DNA of 5,041 nucleotides from Geodermatophilaceae bacterium. GTDB taxonomy: Bacteria; Actinomycetota; Actinomycetes; Mycobacteriales; Geodermatophilaceae. The stretch is taken from contig JACCQS010000056.1 in NCBI GenBank assembly GCA_013814015.1, forward strand, positions 1-5,041. The letters are read 5' to 3'. The notes under the pieces were generated by a model. The model was not told the DNA's origin. It was given only the letters and a program-made list of their open reading frames with translations, and searched no databases. Below are positions 1-5,041 of this stretch, one piece after another; positions within the stretch are counted from its first letter, which is position 1; every line of letters begins with the position of its first letter. The position numbers and the translations under genes are program-made.

Positions 1-762
1 TGTTCTCCCCTGTCATCCCTGTTGCGCACAGAGCGAAACATCAACGCTGCTATCCCCGCCAATCCCCACGTGCCCCGTCTGTTGCACTGGGTCGATGAGG
101 TCGTCGGCGACGATGAATGGGTCGCCTTGGTCTTCGAAGCTGTATCGGGGTCACCGCCTCCTTTGCCATGGGATCGCCAAGATGCGGTGCTGGTGCTCCG
201 CAGTCTGGAGGAGTTGTCCGAGTCCCTCACACCAGCGCCGATTCCAACGCCCACACTCCCGGACCTGATGGCTTCGATGGCCGATAGCTGGGCGAAGGCG
301 GAGAAAGACGCGTCGCCGGTGCTGGCTGGATGGGACCAGGAACGGTTGCCAGAACTGAACGACCTGGCGCAGCTGGCCGGGACGCGTGGCGGTCTGATGG
401 CCGGGGCGGCGTTGTTGCATGTCGATCTTCGTGCCGACAATCTGGTCATAGATCGCAGTGGCTCCTCGCCGCACGTGTGGTTCGTCGACTGGTCGTGGGC
501 ATGTGTGGGACCGAGATGGGTGGACGCCGCACTGTTATCCCTCGACTTCGCCGCGTACGGCGATCACCGGCCCGAGGGCCTGCTAGCGGAGGCAAACGTC
601 ACTCTTCGACCGGAGGCTCTGCACGCACTGTTGGCCGGCCTCGCCGGGAACTGGGCGTTGGCACTGAGCGAACCGGCAGCGCCCGGTATGGGCGGTTTAC
701 GCGAGTTTCAACGACGGTTCTTCGATGCGACCGTCGACTGGCTCCAGCGCTGTTTGGCCTAG
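1..762 (+). CDS. Aminoglycoside-phosphotransferase-fold kinase, 5'-truncated by the window edge
   Basis: Probable small-molecule kinase of the APH/choline-kinase-like (protein-kinase-fold) family, which transfers phosphate from ATP to a hydroxyl substrate in the cytoplasm. The catalytic loop HVDLRADN is plain: His at 418-420, catalytic Asp at 424-426, Asn at 439-441. The metal-binding Asp follows in FVDW (487-489), then the family-typical tail 'GPRWVDAALL'. The frame is open from base 1, and the residues before the first candidate start (TTG at 22) read 'SPLSSLLRTERNINAAIP..VPRLL', which matches the N-lobe helix and hinge approach of this family. The true start is therefore upstream of the window, and about 50 residues, including the N-lobe ATP-binding Lys, are missing. 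The end is the TAG at 760-762, and the gene converges on the ligase after 26 bp. Substrate cannot be told; many chromosomal actinobacterial members are not resistance enzymes, so aminoglycoside resistance should not be assumed. Confidence 0.85.
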   Translation, partial: CSPLSSLLRTERNINAAIPANPHVPRLLHWVDEVVGDDEWVALVFEAVSGSPPPLPWDRQDAVLVLRSLEELSESLTPAPIPTPTLPDLMASMADSWAKAEKDASPVLAGWDQERLPELNDLAQLAGTRGGLMAGAALLHVDLRADNLVIDRSGSSPHVWFVDWSWACVGPRWVDAALLSLDFAAYGDHRPEGLLAEANVTLRPEALHALLAGLAGNWALALSEPAAPGMGGLREFQRRFFDATVDWLQRCLA

Positions 763-788
763 CGCTGAATCGAAGGTGGACAGGTCAC

Positions 789-1853
789 TCAGCCCAGGCC
801 GGGGACGATGTGGTCGAGCCTGAAGGTGATCGGCTGCTCGAGCTGTTCATAGGTGCACGAGTGAGGGTCGCGGTCGGGGCGCCAGCGGTTGAACTGCGCT
901 GTGTGTCGGAACCGTTCGCCTTCCATGTGGTCGTAACGCACTTCGACGACCCGATCAGGTCGCAGGGGGACGAAGGAGAGGTCCTTGCCGGCGTTCCAGC
1001 GCGATCCCTCGCCCTTGCGTGGCGTGCGCTCGCCGGACTCGTGGGCGGCCCAGTTCCACGGATGCTCATCGAAGGTGGTGACCAGTGGCTGCAGCTCGGC
1101 GAACAACTCGCGGCGCCGCGCCATCGGGAACGCGCCGATCACCCCGATTGAGTTCAGGACACCGGCCTCGGTGTAGAGCCCGAGCATGAGCGAGCCCAGG
1201 GCGTCGGGGCCGCTCTTGTGGACGCGGTAACCGGCAACGACACAGTCGGCCGTCCGCTCGTGCTTGATCTTGAACATCACCCGCTTGTCCGGCTGGTAGG
1301 TGCCGTTGCGCGGTTTGGCCACAACGCCGTCCAGTCCGGCGCCTTCGAACTCGGTGAACCAGCGTTGCGCGAGGTCGTGGTCGGTGGTTGCCGGCGTGAG
1401 ATGGATCGGTGCAGCGGCGTTCGCCAGGGTGGCCTCGAGCGCGGCGCGGCGTTCGGCGAAGGGCCGCTTGGTGTAGTCCTCGTCCCCGAGGGCGAGTAGG
1501 TCGAAGGCGATGAATGACGCTGGGGTCTTCTCGGCCAGCATGGTGACCCGCGAGACGGCGGGGTGGATGCGCTGTTGAAGTGCCTCGAAGTCCAGGCCGG
1601 CGCCCGTGGCGATGACGATCTCGCCGTCGATGACGCAGCGTTCGGGTAGCTCGGCCTTGACCGCCTCGACCAGCTCCGGGAAGTACCGGGTCATCGGCCG
1701 TTCGTTGCGACTGCCGAACTCGACCTCTTCGGCGTCCCGGAAGATTATTGCTCTGAAGCCATCCCATTTCGGTTCATAGGAGGCCCCGGGCGGGATGCTC
1801 GGGACTGACTTGGCGAGCATCGGCGACACTGGCGGCATGACCGGCAGCTTCAT
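789..1853 (-). CDS. ligC: ATP-dependent DNA ligase, LigC type
   Basis: Seals 3'-OH/5'-phosphate nicks in DNA through a covalent ligase-AMP intermediate. The 354-aa product carries all nucleotidyltransferase motifs: motif I EPKWDGFR (27-34, adenylated Lys29), motif III IDGEIV (75-80), IIIa FIAFDLLAL (114-122), IV GLDGVVAK (173-180) and V MFKIKH (193-198). The C-terminal OB-fold part ends in 'FRHTAQFNRWRPDRDP' (315-330). Length and sequence agree closely with my memory of mycobacterial LigC (Rv3731-like, ~358 aa), including the start 'LPVMPPVSPMLAK', which is why ATG 1853 is chosen over an upstream in-frame ATG at 1943 that would add 30 unrelated residues. In mycobacteria LigC is a minor ligase linked to backup end joining and base-excision repair. 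No polymerase, nuclease or Ku domain is fused or adjacent here. No Shine-Dalgarno is seen, so expression may be leaderless or by read-through from the SDR gene 58 bp upstream. Confidence 0.96.
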   Translation of the reverse strand: MKLPVMPPVSPMLAKSVPSIPPGASYEPKWDGFRAIIFRDAEEVEFGSRNERPMTRYFPELVEAVKAELPERCVIDGEIVIATGAGLDFEALQQRIHPAVSRVTMLAEKTPASFIAFDLLALGDEDYTKRPFAERRAALEATLANAAAPIHLTPATTDHDLAQRWFTEFEGAGLDGVVAKPRNGTYQPDKRVMFKIKHERTADCVVAGYRVHKSGPDALGSLMLGLYTEAGVLNSIGVIGAFPMARRRELFAELQPLVTTFDEHPWNWAAHESGERTPRKGEGSRWNAGKDLSFVPLRPDRVVEVRYDHMEGERFRHTAQFNRWRPDRDPHSCTYEQLEQPITFRLDHIVPGLG

Positions 1854-1859
1854 CGGCTC

Positions 1860-1865
1860 ATTGTG
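1860..1865 (-). promoter_or_regulatory. Possible -10 element for leaderless ligC transcription
   Basis: On the minus strand the hexamer CACAAT lies at -12 to -7 relative to the ligC ATG (1853), the spacing expected for a leaderless actinobacterial transcript. It matches TATAAT at 4 of 6 positions, including A2 and T6, but lacks the first T. There is no Shine-Dalgarno before the ATG and no clear -35. The call is weak: read-through from the SDR gene is equally plausible. Confidence 0.25.
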
Positions 1866-1911
1866 ACGGGTCGCGGTGCCGGCAGTTGCGAGCCGGGCTG
1901 GCCCGCGAAGA

Positions 1912-3003
1912 TCAGGGCAGTTTTCTGCTGCCGATCGGTCCACGGCGGATCATCCGCGAGAGCTGGTCTGCGACCGACCGCGGACGCAGCGCCGGGCTGG
2001 ATGTTCCTGCGCTTTCGGCCATTCCCTCGACGGCTTCGGCCAAGGCTTCGCGGGCGTCGGTGCCGGGACGCCAGCCGAGCTCCTCGCGGGCGCGGCTGGC
2101 ATCCATCAGTGGTACCGCGAAGGCCAGATCGACCCATCCGGGATCTAACGGCTGCAGCCGGGCCCGCCAAGTCAGCGCCGTCAGGAGGCGAAGGGCGGCG
2201 GCCGGGACATGGACCGGTGCAGCTCGCATGACCTTGGCGATGTCGTCGCGGGTCAGGGGCGGCTCTGCGGCCAGGTTGAAGGCACCGGTAGAACCTCGCT
2301 CGAGCACCCGAACGACCGCGTCGGCGACGTCATCGGGATGCACCCCCTGCACGACCAGCCGTCGATCCACCGGCAGCACCGGTAGCAGCCGGACCGCAGC
2401 AGCCGGGACGAAGCCCGGAATCCCGTACCTCAGCAGCGCACTGCCTGCGTCGCGTTGGAGCACGAAAGCGGGTCGGATCCGCGCGATGCGCACTCCGTCG
2501 GGATGGCTGCGCTCGTACGTGGTCAACAGCCGCTCTGCGGCCGCCTTGTGGACGCTGTAGGCCGACGACGCAATGCCCTCGGTGGGCCAGGACTCGTCCA
2601 CCCGGCCTGCGTCGGAGCCCGGCGAGTAGGCGCCGACCGACGACATGTGCACCAGATGCCCCACCCCCGCTTGATCGGCCGCTCGCAGGACGGCACGGGT
2701 TCCGCCGACGTCGACCCGCTTGAGGTAGTCGATGTCGTGGGAGGGCTGGAAGCCCCAGGCGAGGTGGACCACGGCGTCGGCGGCCTCCATCACCGGTGCC
2801 AGCGCCTTGTCGACGCCCGGGTCGGCCAGGTCCACGGGAATCCACTCGATGCCCTCGTAGGGCTCGCCCTGGTCCGGCGGGCGCCGGCAGAGGCCGACGA
2901 CCTGATGCTCGACAGATTCATAGTCAGCGTCAGCGTCAGCGGCGAGCCGGCGTAGCAGCGCCGTGCCGATGTTGCCGCTAGCGCCGGTGATCACAATCCG
3001 CAT
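1912..3003 (-). CDS. Extended SDR / NAD(P)-dependent epimerase-like protein
   Basis: A 363-aa oxidoreductase of the extended short-chain dehydrogenase (NAD-dependent epimerase/dehydratase) family, cytoplasmic. The N-terminal Rossmann motif is MRIVITGASGNIG (GxxGxxG, residues 7-13). An acidic VDLAD follows near 57-61, then the 'DAVVHLAW' strand (76-83), the active-site serine region HMSSVGAYSP (119-128) and the catalytic YxxxK as YSVHK (Tyr149, Lys153). Family-typical C-terminal elements are VHPDDVADAVVRVLE (221-235) and DASRAREELGWRP (301-313). The substrate is not evident; it could be a nucleotide-sugar epimerase, a reductase or another extended SDR. Start choice: ATG 3003 puts the beta-strand and glycine motif at the N-terminus as usual. 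In-frame ATGs at 3036 and 3075 would add 11 or 24 Arg-rich residues with no family support. The ~50-residue tail after GWRP is polar and basic. It is co-directional with ligC (58-bp gap). Confidence 0.9.
   Translation of the reverse strand: MRIVITGASGNIGTALLRRLAADADADYESVEHQVVGLCRRPPDQGEPYEGIEWIPVDLADPGVDKALAPVMEAADAVVHLAWGFQPSHDIDYLKRVDVGGTRAVLRAADQAGVGHLVHMSSVGAYSPGSDAGRVDESWPTEGIASSAYSVHKAAAERLLTTYERSHPDGVRIARIRPAFVLQRDAGSALLRYGIPGFVPAAAVRLLPVLPVDRRLVVQGVHPDDVADAVVRVLERGSTGAFNLAAEPPLTRDDIAKVMRAAPVHVPAAALRLLTALTWRARLQPLDPGWVDLAFAVPLMDASRAREELGWRPGTDAREALAEAVEGMAESAGTSSPALRPRSVADQLSRMIRRGPIGSRKLP
2923..2940. repeat. Three tandem copies of hexamer GTCAGC
   Basis: Perfect 6-bp x 3 tandem repeat inside the SDR gene. 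It encodes an Ala-Asp-Ala-Asp-Ala-Asp run at about residues 22-27, in the surface segment just after the first Rossmann helix. Because the unit is six bases, copy-number change would lengthen or shorten the loop without breaking the frame. Confidence 0.85.
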
Positions 3004-3022
3004 ACCGGCGCCGTACCCGATG

Positions 3023-3043
3023 GCGGCGCACCTCATGCGCCGC
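3023..3043 (-). promoter_or_regulatory. Perfect 8-bp stem, 5-nt loop in the SDR leader
   Basis: GCGGCGCA (3023-3030) and TGCGCCGC (3036-3043) are exact reverse complements around a 5-nt spacer. The minus-strand RNA would form a stem with seven G-C pairs and the loop UGAGG, ending 19 nt before the ATG at 3003. The loop holds the only AGG-type Shine-Dalgarno-like bases near that start, and the alternative ATG at 3036 straddles the stem-loop edge. It could be an RNA hairpin affecting translation, a protein-binding inverted repeat, or chance in GC-rich DNA. No U-run follows, so it is not an intrinsic terminator. Confidence 0.45.
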
Positions 3044-3096
3044 GGCGTGCGGCGGGCAACTGACCGAGTAGACATGGGCGGTCTTGACGCAACGAC

Positions 3097-3103
3097 GGAG
3101 GAG
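3097..3103 (+). promoter_or_regulatory. Strong ribosome binding site for the LLM oxidoreductase
   Basis: GGAGGAG sits 5 nt before the ATG at 3109. It is the only strong Shine-Dalgarno seen at any start in this window and fixes the start of the LLM gene. Confidence 0.85.
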
Positions 3104-3108
3104 TATCA

Positions 3109-4050
3109 ATGGCACAGCCAGGGCTTCGAATCGGGATGTCGCTGGTCGATCCGCAACCGGGCCCCGACCCTTTGGGTGAGCTGGAGGTTCAGATCCGGCG
3201 CGCGGCCGACGAGGGTTTCGCATCCGCCTGGCTGGCGAACATCTTCGGCCTCGACGCGCTCACCGCCCTTGCCGTCGCTGGACGCAGTGTTCCGGGCATC
3301 GAACTCGGTACGGCAGTCGTGCCGACCTATCCCCGGCATCCGGCTGCTCTTGCCCAGCAGACCATCACCGCTCATCTCGCGCTCGGCGAGCGACTCGTGC
3401 TGGGCATCGGTACGTCGCACAAGGTGGTCATCGAGGGTGCCTTCGGCTACTCCTTCGACCGCCCGGCCCGGCACATGCGCGAATATCTGGCAGCCCTGAT
3501 TCCGCTTCTGCAGGAGGGTCGGGTCGATGTCGAGGGCGAGACGATCTCGGCTCGCTACCAGGTCAGCGGCCCGCGGCCGGACCGTGCACCATCGGTCGTG
3601 CTGGCCGCCCTCGCGCCGCGGATGCTCGAACTCGCGGGCTCCTACGCCAACGGCACGATCCTGTGGATGACCGGACCGATCACCATCCGCGACCACATCG
3701 TGCCCACCATCGGTGCCGCCGCCGAAGCCGCCGGACGTCCGGCGCCGCGGATCATCTGCACGTTGCCAGTCTGTGTCACCGACGACGAGGGTGCCGCTCG
3801 GCAGCGGGCCGACAAGATCTTTGCGATGTACGGTCGGCTGCCTTCCTACCGAGCGATGCTGGATCGCGAAGGTGCGGCCGGCCCGGGTGCGGTGGCCATT
3901 GTCGGCGACCGAGACGCGGTTGTGGAGCAGATCCGCGGCCTGGCTGATATCGGCGTCACCGACTTCGTCGCCGCTGAGTTCGCTGGAGCCGAGGCACAGC
4001 ACACCCGCGACGTCCTGGCCGATCTAGCCGGCGAGTTCAACCCCTCGTGA
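3109..4050 (+). CDS. LLM-class flavin/F420-dependent oxidoreductase
   Basis: A 313-aa luciferase-like monooxygenase-fold (TIM barrel) oxidoreductase, soluble, complete in one domain. The typical succession is visible: 'RIGMSLV' first strand (7-13), 'QIRRAADEGFASAWLANIFGLDALTALAVAG' (28-58), 'IELGTAVVPTYPRHPAALAQQ' (64-84), 'LGERLVLGIGTSHK' (92-105), 'PVVLAAL'-like strand at 161-168, 'ELAGSYANGTILWM' (174-187) and the C-terminal 'AIVGDRDAVVEQIRGLADIGVTDFV' (263-287), which is characteristic of actinobacterial F420-linked members. The length matches the group. It resembles the subfamily I remember as MSMEG_4879-type F420-dependent enzymes (TIGR03564), but cofactor choice (F420H2 or FMN) and substrate are inferred, not shown. 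ATG 3109 is fixed by a GGAGGAG five bases upstream. It is transcribed divergently from the SDR gene and convergently with the pyrimidine reductase gene. Confidence 0.92.
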   Translation: MAQPGLRIGMSLVDPQPGPDPLGELEVQIRRAADEGFASAWLANIFGLDALTALAVAGRSVPGIELGTAVVPTYPRHPAALAQQTITAHLALGERLVLGIGTSHKVVIEGAFGYSFDRPARHMREYLAALIPLLQEGRVDVEGETISARYQVSGPRPDRAPSVVLAALAPRMLELAGSYANGTILWMTGPITIRDHIVPTIGAAAEAAGRPAPRIICTLPVCVTDDEGAARQRADKIFAMYGRLPSYRAMLDREGAAGPGAVAIVGDRDAVVEQIRGLADIGVTDFVAAEFAGAEAQHTRDVLADLAGEFNPS

Positions 4051-4112
4051 TCCTGACCTTCTTGCGGTTTTCGGGGTCCGGACATCGGCGTGGCGCCACC
4101 ATGAGGTGACGA
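4051..4112. other. Convergent gap with small palindromes, no clear terminator
   Basis: This 62-bp gap separates two converging stop codons. It holds the palindromes GTCCGGAC (4076-4083) and GTGGCGCCAC (4090-4099). It also holds an imperfect stem TCCTGACC (4051-4058) with GGTCCGGA (4075-4082), 7 of 8 pairs around a 16-nt loop. Neither strand shows a proper T-run after a stem. It may serve as a bidirectional, U-poor terminator, which cannot be confirmed by eye. Confidence 0.35.
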
Positions 4113-4874
4113 TCACCGCGGACGGGGCCGGTCCAGGGAGTAGCGTAGGAAGAAGTAACCGTCTTCCTCCAACAGATGCCGCAGCCGCAGGCGGACCGGA
4201 TCGATCTCGAGATGACCGTCGATGATCCGACCGGCGCCCGGACCGGTCAGCATCGGCGAGATCGTCAGGCACAACTCATCGACTATGCCGGCGGCCAACG
4301 CAGTACCGAACAGCGTGGGGCCACCCTCGCAGACCAGTCGGCGCAGTCCGCGCCCTGCAAGCGCCGTTCTGGCCGCCGCAAGGTCGACGGTCTGCTCACC
4401 GGCGACGATCAGTGGAGTCACGGCGGCCAGCGCTTCGCGTCGTTCGGGATCCGAATTGGCGCAGGTCACGATAACCGTGCGCGCGACGGCCCTGGCGATG
4501 ATCGGATCGCTCGGCTCTACCGATAGACGTTGGGAGACAAGGATCATCGGGGCGACCCGGGCCAAGCCGCGCGCCATACGAGCCGCCGAGCGGACCGGAT
4601 CGTCACGCAACGGGCGGTAGCCCTCCGCGCGAGCTGTGCCGGCACCGACCAGAATCCCGTCGGATCGGTCACGTAGCAGCCGCAGCACCTGCTGATCGGT
4701 TGCCGATCCCAGCCCCCCCGCCCGGCCGTCCAAGCTCGAGGCCCCGTCCGCCGAGGCCACGAAATTTATCCGGACAAAGTCAGCCGGCTCGTCGCTGTAT
4801 GCCTGCTCGAGTGCCTCATCATCGAGCGCGTCGGACTCGAGGAGTTCAGTCGCAGGCGGGAACAATCGACGCAT
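4113..4874 (-). CDS. Stand-alone pyrimidine reductase family protein (RibD C-terminal / DHFR-like)
   Basis: A 253-aa NADPH-dependent reductase-fold protein with the RibD C-terminal domain and no deaminase domain. Recognisable parts are 'RINFVASADGASSLDG' (35-50), 'GLGSATDQQVLRLLRDRSDGILVGAGTARAEGY' (54-86), the nucleotide-binding 'LRRLVCEGGPTLFG' (177-190), 'GIVDELCLTISPML' (196-209) and 'DGYFFLRY' at the end (238-245). The layout and length match the M. tuberculosis Rv2671 type. That protein is annotated as RibD, yet it has been reported to act as an alternative dihydrofolate reductase and to give para-aminosalicylic acid resistance when overexpressed. Whether this homolog reduces the riboflavin pyrimidine intermediate or a folate is open; no other riboflavin or folate gene is in view. 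ATG 4874 is the first usable start; before it is GATGGGATGG, only a poor Shine-Dalgarno. It is divergent from the PPK2-like gene (57 bp). Confidence 0.92.
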   Translation of the reverse strand: MRRLFPPATELLESDALDDEALEQAYSDEPADFVRINFVASADGASSLDGRAGGLGSATDQQVLRLLRDRSDGILVGAGTARAEGYRPLRDDPVRSAARMARGLARVAPMILVSQRLSVEPSDPIIARAVARTVIVTCANSDPERREALAAVTPLIVAGEQTVDLAAARTALAGRGLRRLVCEGGPTLFGTALAAGIVDELCLTISPMLTGPGAGRIIDGHLEIDPVRLRLRHLLEEDGYFFLRYSLDRPRPR

Positions 4875-4919
4875 CGCACCATCCCATCAGATCGCCCTGC
4901 TATCAGTGCCAGTCAGCCC

Positions 4920-4925
4920 TACGCT
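4920..4925 (+). promoter_or_regulatory. -10 element of a leaderless promoter for the PPK2-like gene
   Basis: TACGCT fits the actinobacterial TANNNT -10 pattern and ends exactly 6 nt before the ATG at 4932, so transcription would begin at the A of the start codon. No Shine-Dalgarno precedes this ATG, which fits leaderless initiation. No clear -35 is seen at 16-18 bp upstream, which is common for such promoters. Confidence 0.55.
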
Positions 4926-4931
4926 GCGACC

Positions 4932-5041
4932 ATGGCCAACCCCTCTGTCCGAGAGTCTCTGTGTGCGCCGCAGCGCGCCGTCCTGCTCGCGGAGCTTGAT
5001 CCGCGCGCCACTCCGTTGGCGCCCGGCGGCAAGTCGGATAC
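4932..5041 (+). CDS. ppk2: Probable PPK2-family polyphosphate kinase, N-terminal fragment (runs off window)
   Basis: Only 36 codons are present, open to the window edge. The reading is MANPSVRESLCAPQRAVLLA, then ELDPRATPLAPGGKSDT. The pattern 'VRxxLxxP....LxxLDPxATP..xGxK(S/A)D' is how I remember the N-terminus of actinobacterial PPK2 proteins, just ahead of the 'LQERLYA' helix and the Walker A motif. Those parts would lie beyond the window, so the kinase motifs themselves cannot be seen. PPK2 enzymes use polyphosphate to phosphorylate nucleoside mono- or diphosphates, or run the reverse reaction. The start at ATG 4932 is supported by the TANNNT element placed for leaderless transcription; the frame is open further upstream but with no better start. 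The call rests on pattern memory of a short stretch, so it is moderate. Confidence 0.6.
   Translation, partial: MANPSVRESLCAPQRAVLLAELDPRATPLAPGGKSD

Larger units (their letters stand above)
3004..3108. promoter_or_regulatory. Divergent intergenic region between SDR and LLM genes
   Basis: A 105-bp region that must hold both start signals. For the minus-strand SDR gene, a weak promoter-like pair can be seen: TTGCGT (complement of 3087-3092), 16 bp, TACTCG (complement of 3065-3070). If real, it would give a leader of about 55 nt containing the hairpin at 3023-3043. For the plus-strand gene there is a strong Shine-Dalgarno, and only a poor -10 candidate, TAGACA at 3069-3074. A 10-bp palindrome CGCCGCGGCG lies at 3038-3047. 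The promoter assignments are tentative. Confidence 0.4.

Noticed and set aside
22..24. TTG as the start of the phosphotransferase
   Set aside because: The frame stays open to base 1, the upstream residues fit the family N-lobe, and starting here would remove the ATP-binding lobe.
763..788. Terminator between the phosphotransferase and ligC
   Set aside because: The 26-bp convergent gap shows no stem of useful length and no T-run on either strand.
330..1151. Open frame of 273 codons on the plus strand spanning the phosphotransferase 3' end and ligC
   Set aside because: It overlaps two well-supported genes, is Arg/Gly-rich and low in recognisable structure, and is a typical high-GC shadow frame.
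1854..1943. 30-residue N-terminal extension of LigC from the ATG at 1943
   Set aside because: The extension overlaps the 3' end of the SDR gene and resembles nothing in LigC, whose known start matches 'LPVMPPVSPMLAK' after the ATG at 1853.
3004..3075. 24-residue N-terminal extension of the SDR from the ATG at 3075
   Set aside because: It is Arg-rich, has no family support and would put residues ahead of the first Rossmann strand. It is kept only as an alternative because no Shine-Dalgarno decides the start.
3084..3089. TTGACG resembling a -35 box
   Set aside because: It lies only about 20 bp before the LLM start codon and overlaps the space needed for the ribosome binding site, leaving no room for a -10 and transcript start for that gene.
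3106..4002. Long open frame (298 codons) on the minus strand opposite the LLM oxidoreductase
   Set aside because: It mirrors the codon pattern of the real gene. The translation is rich in Arg, Gly, Asp and His with no domain, and the plus-strand protein has clear family motifs and a strong ribosome binding site.
1..5041. Mobile element, CRISPR array, RNA gene, toxin-antitoxin or defence cassette
   Set aside because: No transposase or integrase motifs, no regularly spaced repeats, no tRNA-like or rRNA-like segments and no paired small genes were seen. Nearly all sequence is accounted for by housekeeping-type genes.

Overview
The window looks like an ordinary chromosomal segment of a high-GC actinobacterium. 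The clues are G/C-ending codon use, a LigC-type ATP-dependent DNA ligase very like the mycobacterial protein, an LLM-class (probably F420-dependent) oxidoreductase, a stand-alone RibD C-terminal-type reductase, and an apparent leaderless promoter. A member of the Mycobacteriales or a nearby order is likely; genus cannot be fixed from this sequence alone.

Layout, left to right: (1) the C-terminal part of an aminoglycoside-phosphotransferase-fold kinase on + (1-762, start lies outside the window). (2) Convergent to it after a 26-bp gap, an ATP-dependent DNA ligase of the LigC type on - (789-1853). (3) Upstream of that, 58 bp away and on the same strand, an extended SDR / NAD-dependent epimerase-like protein (1912-3003). 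(4) A 105-bp divergent intergenic region with a perfect 8-bp inverted repeat in the SDR leader and a strong Shine-Dalgarno for the next gene. (5) An LLM-class oxidoreductase on + (3109-4050). (6) A 62-bp convergent gap with small palindromes but no clear terminator. (7) A pyrimidine reductase / DHFR-like protein on - (4113-4874). (8) A 57-bp divergent gap, then on + the first 36 codons of a probable PPK2-family polyphosphate kinase (4932 to the window edge).

Strands alternate (+ - - + - +), so only the SDR and ligase genes could form an operon. The products do not make one visible pathway: they are a DNA ligase, three nucleotide-cofactor redox enzymes and two kinase-fold proteins. I see no mobile element, CRISPR array, RNA gene, toxin-antitoxin pair or defence cassette. 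Coding density is about 95%, and no gene-free stretch exceeds about 105 bp. I did not find an undescribed system. The most interesting items are the leader hairpin of the SDR gene, the leaderless promoter at the edge gene, and an isolated LigC with no NHEJ partner in view.
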